Below are positions 56,391-64,000 of a stretch of 64,000 nucleotides of DNA, piece after piece. Positions within the stretch are counted from its first letter, which is position 1. The number at the start of each line of letters is the position of its first letter. Location of the stretch: the NCBI RefSeq assembly GCF_038502225.1, contig NC_091300.1:43717532-43781531 (forward strand). The letters run 5' to 3'. A model generated the notes under the pieces. That model saw nothing but the letters and a program-made list of their open reading frames with translations. It was not told the origin of the DNA and searched no databases. A program made the position numbers and the translations under genes. This DNA is from Cherax quadricarinatus (lineage: Eukaryota; Arthropoda; Malacostraca; Decapoda; Parastacidae).

Positions 56391-57750
56391 AAGATTTGTA
56401 GTGAATCTATAGTTAGAATTAAGTATAAAACAAAGTAAATAGTCTTAAGCTAAAAAATAGCACCTGAATTATTTAACAAATGTAAAATAATGAGCTAAGG
56501 TAGTTTTTTTTTTTTTTTTAAGCTAAAATAAAGGAGACAATATAATAGGGACTAATACAAATAAAGTGATAATCAAATAATGGCGCATGGGAATATGATA
56601 GTAGGTAGTACTATAAAGGTAATTTTTTAAAGTTAGAATTATAGTATAAAATTATAATATAAAAGGGACTAATATAGGTTGTGGTGAACAATAAGGTGGT
56701 AATCAAATAAAAGAGCTTTGGAATATAATGGCAAAATTGTGAACTTATTCTACTTTAGCACCTGAGAATAGCACCTTGATTATTTTAACAATTGTGAATA
56801 TATGAACTAGGGTAGTTATATAAAGCTAAAATAAAGAAGAAAATATATAAGGGACTAAAATTAAGTGATGGTAAACAAAGTTAAATGGACAGATGGTAGG
56901 AATTATAATATAAACTTATAATATAAAAATACAATTTGAAATGGTACTTGCAATTGCACTAGAGTCTGGTATAGGTTGTTGACAAGATCAAGATTATAAC
57001 TAGATTTAAATTGACAAAATAAAATTCACAATTAAAGTACCAAAAGAATAATAGTAAAAAAATAACAATGGTAATGTCTTGGTTATAATATGATAGTAAG
57101 ATGGTAGACAGGTACACAGGTACAAAGGATAATATAAAGGTTGGGGTTGAATATACAAACTTGAAAATTTGGCAACAAAATGTTATGGGAAGTATAAAAT
57201 AATGTTTAATGTACAAAAGTAAAATTGACTGGTAGTAAATATGGTGTTTAATAAAATTTTAGTAAGTAATAATGATTACAAAAAAGTGAAAAAGTAATGT
57301 TTATTTCATTCAATATTGCACTGGTAGTTATACTTGAGGTTATATGGCAGTACAAGGTAATTAAGAGTACTCTAAGATAGTAAAAGTGGTATTAAAACAG
57401 GTAAAGGTAATTAGACAAGTAATGGTTATTAAATGTCAAAAATGTTAAGAGTAAATTGAAATTTTAGTAAAAATGATAAATATTAATTTTAGTAAGTAAT
57501 ATCAATTGATAGTATTTAAAAAAATATGAGGTAGTAATATGGACAGAAAGTATCGATTCAGCTAATGTTTAAGCAAACAATAGTAAATAAGAAAATCACA
57601 TAAGGTGACTTATGCTTACTAGTAAAATCACAAAATGAGGTAGTTGATTATTTAATTACTAAGAGATTGTACAATAAAATTTGAACAATAATGGAGCAAA
57701 ACATACACTACACAACGTAGGCTTTTAAGTTGGACATTGTTTAGTTATTC
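56391..57750 (-). promoter_or_regulatory. 5' region of the L2/CR1-like LINE with internal repeats
   Basis: Very AT-rich, no open frame with known motifs. Blocks recur: AAGCTAAAATAAAG (about 56520 and 56824), ATAGCACC...GATTATTT (about 56457 and 56770) and GGGACTAATA (about 56547 and 56665). The element's internal promoter should lie here; position is the only evidence for that role. Confidence 0.5.
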
Positions 57751-60700
57751 ACATAAATTTTCCTGAGGGGTCTCATTAGCAGCCCCAAAGTCTGGTCTAC
57801 CAAATAGAAAACACCCAAGTTCCCCACTCGGTTTCTCAAGGGCTGGGTATACCACAGTCTGGTCTACCAAATAGAAAACACCCTAGTTCCCTCTTCGGTT
57901 TTTCTTCGGCTGGGTATAGCAAATAAATTTTCCAGAGGTGTCTCATTAGCAGCGCCACAGTCTGGTCCACGAAATAGAAGCACCCTTGTTTACTATTCGG
58001 TTTCTCTAGGGCTGGGTATAACAAATAAATTTTTAAGAAGGGTCTCAATAGCAGCGCCACACTCAGGACTACCAAATAGAAAACACCCTAGTGCCCTATT
58101 CAGTTTCTTTTGGGGGGGTATACCAAATAAATTTCCCAGATTGGTCTCATTAGCAGCACCACAGTCTGGTCTACCAAATAGAAAACACCCTTGTTCCCTA
58201 TTCGGTTTCTCTAGGGCTTGGTATATCAAAAAAATTTTCTTGAAAGGTCTCATTAGCAGCGCCACACTCTGGTCTATCAAATGAAAAATACCCTATTCGG
58301 TTTCTCTAGGGCAGAGTATACCAAATAAACTTTCCAGAGAGGTCTCATTAGCAGTGCCACAATTTAGTTTACCAAATAGAAAACACCATAGTTCCCTATT
58401 TGGTTTCTCTAGGGCTGGGTATACCGTTGTCTGGTCTACCAAATAGAAAACACCCTAGTGCTCTATTCGGTTTCCCTACGGTTGGTTATACTAAATAAAT
58501 TTTCCCGAAGGGTCTCATTAGCAGCGACACAGTCTGGTCCACGAAATAGAAACTCCCTAGTTCCCTATTCGGTTTCTCTCAAGCTGGTTATACCACAGTC
58601 TGGTCTATCAAATAGAAAACACCCTAGTACCCTATTCGGTTTCTCTAGGGAGGGGTATACTAAATAAACTTTCCAGAGGGGTCTGATTAGCAGTGCAACT
58701 GTTTGGTCTACCAAATAGAAAACATCGTAGTGCCCTATTCGGTTTCTCTAGGGCTGGGTATACCAGTCTTTTCTAATAAACTGAAAACACCATAGTTCCC
58801 TAATCGGTTTTTCTAGGGCTTGGTATACGAAATAAATTTTCCAGAATGGTCTCATTAACAGTGCCACAGTCATGTCTAAAAAGTAGAAAACAACCTTATT
58901 CCCTATTCACTTTCTCTAGGGCTGGGTATACCAAATAAATTTTCTAGAGGGTTCTCATTAGCAGCGCCACAGTCTCGTATACCAAATAGAAAACACCCAA
59001 GTTCCCTATTCAGTTTTTATTAGGGCTGGGTATACCACAATCTGGTGTACTAAACAGAAAACACCCTAGTGCCCTATTCGGTTTCTCTAGGGCGGGATAT
59101 ACCAAATAAATCTTCCAGAGGGGTCTCATTAGCAGTGCCACAGTTTGGTCTACCAAACAGAAAATACCCTAGTGCCCTATTCGGTTTCTTTTGAGCGAGG
59201 TATACTAAATAAATTTTCCAGAGGGTTCTGATTAGCAGCGGCACAGTCGGGTCTGTCAAACAGAAAACACCTTAGTTTTCTATTCAGTTTCTCTTAGGTA
59301 TAGTATGCCACAGTCTGGTCTACCAAATAGAAAACACCATAGTGCTCTATTTGGTTTGTCTAGGGCGTGTCATACGAAATAAACTTTCCAGAGGGGTCTC
59401 ATTAGCAGTGCCACAGTTTGGTCTACCAAATAGAAAACACTCTAGTGTCCTTTTCTGTTTCTTTCGGGCGGAGAATACCAAGTAAATTTCCCAGTGGGGT
59501 TTCATTAGAAGCGTCAGAGTCTGGTTTACCAAATGGAAAACACCCTAATTCCCTATTCGGTTTCACTAGTGCTGGGTATACCACAGTCTGGTGTACCAAA
59601 TTGAAAACACCTTTGTTCCCTATTCGGTTTCTCTAGGGTTGAGTATGCCACAGTTTTGTCTTCCAGATAGAAAACACGCTAGTTCCCTATTCGGTTTCTC
59701 TAGAGCTGGGTATACCATAGTCTGGTCTATCAAACAGAAAACACCATAGTAAGTTATTCGGTTTCTCTAGGGTGGAGTATACCAAATAAATTTTCCTGAG
59801 GGGTATCATTAGCAGCGCCACAGTCTGGTTTACTAAATCGAAAACACCCTAGTTCCCTATTCGGTTTTTCAAGGTCTGGGTATACCACAGTCTGGTCTAC
59901 CAGATAGAAAACACCCTAGTTCCCTATTCGGTTTCTCTAGGGCTGGGTATACCACAGTCTGGTCTACCAAATTGAAAACACCCTAGTTCCCTATTCGGTT
60001 TCTCTAGGGCTGGGTATACCACAGTCTGGTCCACGAAATAGAAACACCCTAGTTCACTGTTCGGTTGCTCTAGAGCTGGGTATAACAAATAAGTTTTCAA
60101 GAGGGGTATAATTAGCAGCGCCACACTCTGGTGTACCAAATAGAAAACACCCTAGTGCCCTATTCGGTTTCTTTAGGGCTGGGTATACCACAGTTTGGTC
60201 TACCAAATAAAAAACACCCTAGTGCAATATTCGGTTTCTCTAGGGCGGGGTATACAAAATAAATCTTCCAGAGGGGTCTCATTAGCAGTGCCACAGTTTG
60301 GTCTACCAAACAGAAAATACCCTAGTGCCCTATTCGGTTTCTTTTCGGGGGGTATACCAAATAAATTTCCAAATGGGGTCTCAGTAGCAGCTCCACAGTC
60401 TGGTTTACAAAATAGAAAACACCCTAGTTCCCTTTTCGGTTTCTCTAGGGCTGGATATACCAAATAAATTTTCCAGAAAGGTCTCATTAGGAGTACCACA
60501 GTCTGGTCTACCAATAAGAAAACAACTTAGTTCCCTTTTCGGTTTCTCTAGGGCTGGGTATACAAAATAAATTTTCCGCAGTTCTCTCATTAGCAGCGCC
60601 ACAGTTTGGTCTACCAAATAGAAAATACCCTAGTGCCCTATTCGGTTTCTTTCAGGGCGGGTATACCAAATAAATTTCCCAAAGGCGCCTCATTAGCAGC

Positions 60701-63249
60701 GCCACAATCTGGTTTACCAAATAGAAAACACCCTAGTACCCTATTCGGTTTCCCTAGGTATGGGTATACCAAATAAATTCTCCAGAAATGTCTCATTAGC
60801 AGTGCCACAATCTGGTCTACCGAATAGAAAACAACCTAGTTGCCTATTCAGTTTTTCTAGTGCTGGGTATACAAAATAAATTTTCCACAGGGGTCTTATT
60901 GGCAGCGCCACAGTCTGATCTCCCAAATAGAAAACACCCTATTTCCCAATTCGGATTCTCTTGGGCTGGGTATACCACAATCTGGTCTACCAGAAAGAAA
61001 GCAACCTAGTTTCCTATTCTTTTTCTCTAGGGCTGGGTATACCAAATAAATTTTCCAGAGGGTCTCATTAGCAGCGACACAGTCTGGTCCACGAAATAGA
61101 AAGCACCCTAGTGCGCTATTCAGTTTCTTTCGGGCGGGGTATAGCAAATAAATATACCAGATGGGTCTCATTAGCAGCGACACAGTCTGGTTCACCAAAT
61201 AGAAAACACCCTTGTTCCCTATTCGGTTTCTCTCGGGCTGGGAATACCACATTCTGGTCTACCAAATTGAAAACACCTTAGTTCCCTATTCGGTTTCTCT
61301 AGGGCTTGGTATATCAAATAAAATTTTCAGAAAGGTTTCTTTAGCAGTGCCACAGTTTGGTCTATCAAATAGAAAACAACATTGTTCCCTTTTCAGTTTC
61401 TCTAGGGCTGGGTATAGCAAAGAAATTTTCCAGAGTGGTCTTATTAGCAGCGCCACAGTCTAGTGCACCAACTAGAAAACACCCTAGTACCATATTCGGT
61501 TTCTCTATGGCGGTGTACACCAATTAAATTTCTGAGAGGAATCTCATTAGCATCGCCACAGTCTGGTTTACAAAATAGAAAACACCCTAGTGCCCTATTC
61601 GGTTTCCCTAGGGCTGGGTATACGAAATAAATTTTCCAGAAAGGTCTCATTAGCAGTGCCACAGTCTAGTGTACCAAATAGAAAGTACCCAAGTGCCCTA
61701 TTCGGTTTCTCTAAGACGGGGTATACACAATAAATTTCCCAGAGGGTCTCATTAGCAGCACCACAATCTGGTGTACCAAATAGAAAACACCCTAGTTCCC
61801 TATTCGGTTTCTCAAGGGAAGGGTATACCGAATAAATTTTCCAGAGGTGTCTCATTAGCAGCGCCACAGTCTGGTCCACGAAAAAGAAACACCCTTGTTT
61901 ACTATTCAGTTTCTCTAGGGCTGGGTATAACAAATAAATTATCAGTAGGGGTCTCAGACTGGTCTTCAGAATAGAAGACACCCTAAATCCCTATTTGGTT
62001 TCTCTTGTGCTGGATATACCATAGGTCTACCAAATAGAAAACACACTAATGCCCTATTCGGTTTCCCTACGGCTGGTTATACTAAATAAATTTTCCGGAG
62101 GGGTCTTATTAGCAGCAACACAGTCTGGTCCACGAAATAGAAACTCCCTTGTTCCCTATTCGGTTTCTCTCAACCCCTAGTTCCCTATTCGATTTCTCTA
62201 GGGCTTAGCATACCAAATAAATTTTCTAGAAAAGTCTCATTAGCAGCGCCACACTCTGGTCTATCAAATAGAAAACACCCTAGTGCCCTATTCAGTTTCT
62301 CTAGGGCAGGGTATACCAAATAAACTTTCCAGAATGGGTGTCATTAGCAGTCAACAGTTTGGTCTACCAAATAGAAAACACCCAAGTGCCCTATTTGGTT
62401 TCTTTATGGTTGCATATACCAAATAAATTTCTCACAAGGGTCTCATAAGCAGCTCATCAGTCTGATTTGTCAAATAGAAAACACCCTAGTTCCCTATTCG
62501 GTTTCTCTAGGTCTGGGTATACCACAGTCTTTTCTAATAAATTGAGAACACCATAGTTCCCTAATCGGTTTCTCTAGGACTTAGTTTACGAAATAAATTT
62601 TCCAGAAAGGTCTCATTAGCAGTGCCACAATGTTTTCTACCAAATAGAATACAACCTAGTTCCCTATTCGGTTTCTCTAGGGCTGGGTATACCAAATAAA
62701 TTTTCCAGAAGGGTCTCATTAGCAGCGCCAGAGTTTAATCTACCAATTGGAAAAAATGCTAGTGCCCTTTTCGGTTTCTCTAGCTTGGGGTTTACCAAAT
62801 AAATTATCCTCAGAGGTCTGATTAGTAGTGCCACAGCATGCTCTACCAAATAAAAAACACTAGTTCTCTTCTCGGTTTCTCTAGGGCTTTGAATACCAAA
62901 TAAATTTTCCAGACGGTTCTCGTTAGCAGCACCACAGTCTGGTCTACCAAACAGAAAACAACATAGTTCCCTATTCTTTTTCTTGCGGGCTGGGTGTACC
63001 ACATTCTGGTCTACCATATAGAAAACACATTAGTGCCCTATTCGGTTTCTCTAGGGCAGTGTATACCAAATAAATTTTGCAGAAGGGTCTCATTAGCAGC
63101 GCCACAGTTTAATCTACCAAATGGAAAACACTCTAGTCCCCTTTTCGGTTTCTCTAGGGTGGGGTATATCAAATAAATTATCCAGAAAGGTCTGATTAGC
63201 AGTGCCACAGCCTGCTCTACCAAATAGAAAACACTCTAGTTCTATTCTC
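57751..63249. repeat. Satellite array with two unit lengths (about 103 and 67 bp)
   Basis: Dozens of diverged units. The long unit contains TCTCATTAGCAGCGCCACAG, TCTGGTCTACCAAATAGAAA, CCCTATTCGGTTTCTCTAGG and CTGGGTATACCAAATAAATT. The short unit lacks the roughly 36 bases between GGGTATACC and CACAGTCTGG, giving a 67-bp spacing (e.g. 59881 to 59948). Open frames on both strands (RETE, GRPDCGAANET phrases) follow from the repeat and are not genes. Confidence 0.93.
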
Positions 63250-63270
63250 GGTTTGAGAATAGAACTAGAG
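63234..63270. repeat. Perfect 16-bp hairpin at the satellite/LINE junction
   Basis: CTCTAGTTCTATTCTC (63234-63249) and its exact complement (63255-63270) around the 5-base loop GGTTT. The left arm is satellite sequence; the right arm leads directly into the CR1-like copy. Confidence 0.95.
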
Positions 63271-64000
63271 TGAGGTTTGCAGTCTTTGGCCACCTAGCAT
63301 ATACTCAATCTGCAATCTTCTTTGCCCTTCCCCGGTCTTCATGACTGCATTTGGCGGTGTTCAGTTCGAGAAGCTAGTTGCTGGACCACGTGTCCAGCCT
63401 GTCCAGGTCTCTTTGAAGTCCTACCTGATCCTCTTCTGATTTAATTCTCCTCATCAACTTCACATCATCTGCGAACGGTGACACTTCTGAGTCTAACTCT
63501 TCCATCATGTCATTCACATATACCAGAAATAGCACTGGTCCTAAGACCGACCCCTGTGGGACCCTGCTCGTCACAGGTGCCCACTGTGATACCTCATCAC
63601 ATACCATGACTCGTTGTTGCCTCCCTGTCAGATATTCTCTGATCGAATGCGGTACCCTTCCTGTTATAGGCGCCTGATCCTCTAGCTTGTGCACCAGTCT
63701 CCTGTGAGGAACTGTGTCGAAGGCCTTGCAGTCCAAGAAGATGCAATCAACCCACCCCTCTCTCTCGTGTCTTACTTCTGTTGGCGTTTATACTCTTGTT
63801 CCGTTCCAGGTGCTCCACCACTCTCCTGATAATCTTCTGCATGACTTTGCATACTATACACTTCAGTGACACTGGTCTATAGTTTAGTGCCTCTTTTCTG
63901 TCTCCTTTTTTAAATATGGGTACTACATTTGCCGTCTTCCATACCTCAGGTAGTTGCCCAGTTTCAAGGAATGTGTTGATTGTGGTTAGTGGCACACACA
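63271..64000 (-). mobile_element. CR1-like LINE copy E, lacking its 3' end, running off the window
   Basis: Minus-strand copy of the family at 17624-21334. It begins at the position equivalent to the segment after the RT core, so its last 700 or so bases are missing at the satellite junction. It continues beyond position 64000. Confidence 0.88.
63374..64000 (-). pseudogene. CR1-like reverse transcriptase, copy E, frameshifted
   Basis: From the right edge: VWKTANVVPIFKKGDRKEAL, NYRPVSLKCIVCKVMQKIIR, then a break at about 63740-63790 where about 90 bases of the RT present in copy A are missing, then KAFDTVPHRRLVHKLEDQ (motif A), TSRVPQGSVLGPVLF (motif B) and SPFADDVKLMRRI (catalytic DD, about 63470). 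The deletion and frame change make it inactive. Confidence 0.87.

Larger units (their letters stand above)
53049..57750 (-). mobile_element. L2/CR1-like LINE, apparently full length, inserted in the satellite
   Basis: The 3' end is (TTTA)n on the plus strand (53049-53088), then a 350-bp 3' untranslated region, an open protein frame (56390-53436) and a 1.35-kb AT-rich 5' region with internal repeats, ending about 57740-57750 where the satellite resumes. No ORF1 is visible. A truncated, almost identical copy lies at 10768-11806. The near-seamless satellite on both sides defines the ends. Confidence 0.9.

Noticed and set aside
57836..63223. Many open frames with RETE and GRPDCGAANET phrases
   Set aside because: They repeat with the satellite period, which is not a multiple of three, and change frame from unit to unit; by-products of the repeat.

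Overview
The window is eukaryotic, almost certainly arthropod and most likely from a decapod crustacean (crayfish or lobster type). It holds one spliced host gene in pieces, phase-matched GT-AG introns, a dense mix of Jockey-superfamily, RTE, Tx1-like and I-like LINEs, a Penelope-like element and a BEL/Pao LTR element, tRNA-derived SINEs, and long (CA)n, (TA)n and minisatellite tracts. The decapod assignment partly rests on remembered repeat families and was not checked by search.

Region by region: (1) 1-13319 is the 5' part of a secreted type-B carboxylesterase gene on the minus strand. Four coding exons (13319-13101, 6113-5949, 4927-4783, 2764-2579) give 238 residues with signal peptide, oxyanion hole and nucleophile serine; the last exons lie beyond position 1. 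Its introns are full of transposons: a LINE fragment (1-2460), a SINE (5086-5370), minisatellites, an RTE-like LINE (6372-9962), and a Penelope-like element (10066-12548) split by an L2/CR1-like LINE. (2) 13320-21400 holds a zinc-finger transposon-type pseudogene, a LINE endonuclease remnant, and two CR1-like LINEs bordered by (AC)n. (3) 21520-25330 is repetitive: a 20-bp minisatellite of about 39 copies, then a G-poor satellite-like stretch. (4) 26590-34710 is a BEL/Pao LTR element (1050-bp LTRs, 5-bp target duplication) inserted in a 59-bp minisatellite and itself hit by a LINE. (5) 36100-42370 is a nearly intact Tx1-like LINE with poly(A) tail. (6) 43160-49880 holds a Tc1/mariner fossil carrying a small retroposon and an I-like LINE with RNase H. 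(7) 49869-51130 is a (GT)n region with two more CR1-like insertions. (8) 52925-63250 is a satellite array interrupted by an L2/CR1-like LINE with a fully open 984-codon frame. (9) 63271-64000 is another CR1-like copy.

Apart from the esterase, no convincing host gene is visible. The strongest points for follow-up are: CR1-like LINEs bordered on both sides by (AC)n, suggesting microsatellite-targeted insertion; the tandemly duplicated splice donor of esterase exon 2; the UAAUG stop-start junction in the I-like LINE; a hammerhead-like motif in the Penelope-like element; three nested or interrupted insertions with readable junctions; and a SINE sharing part of its 3' region with a LINE present in the window.
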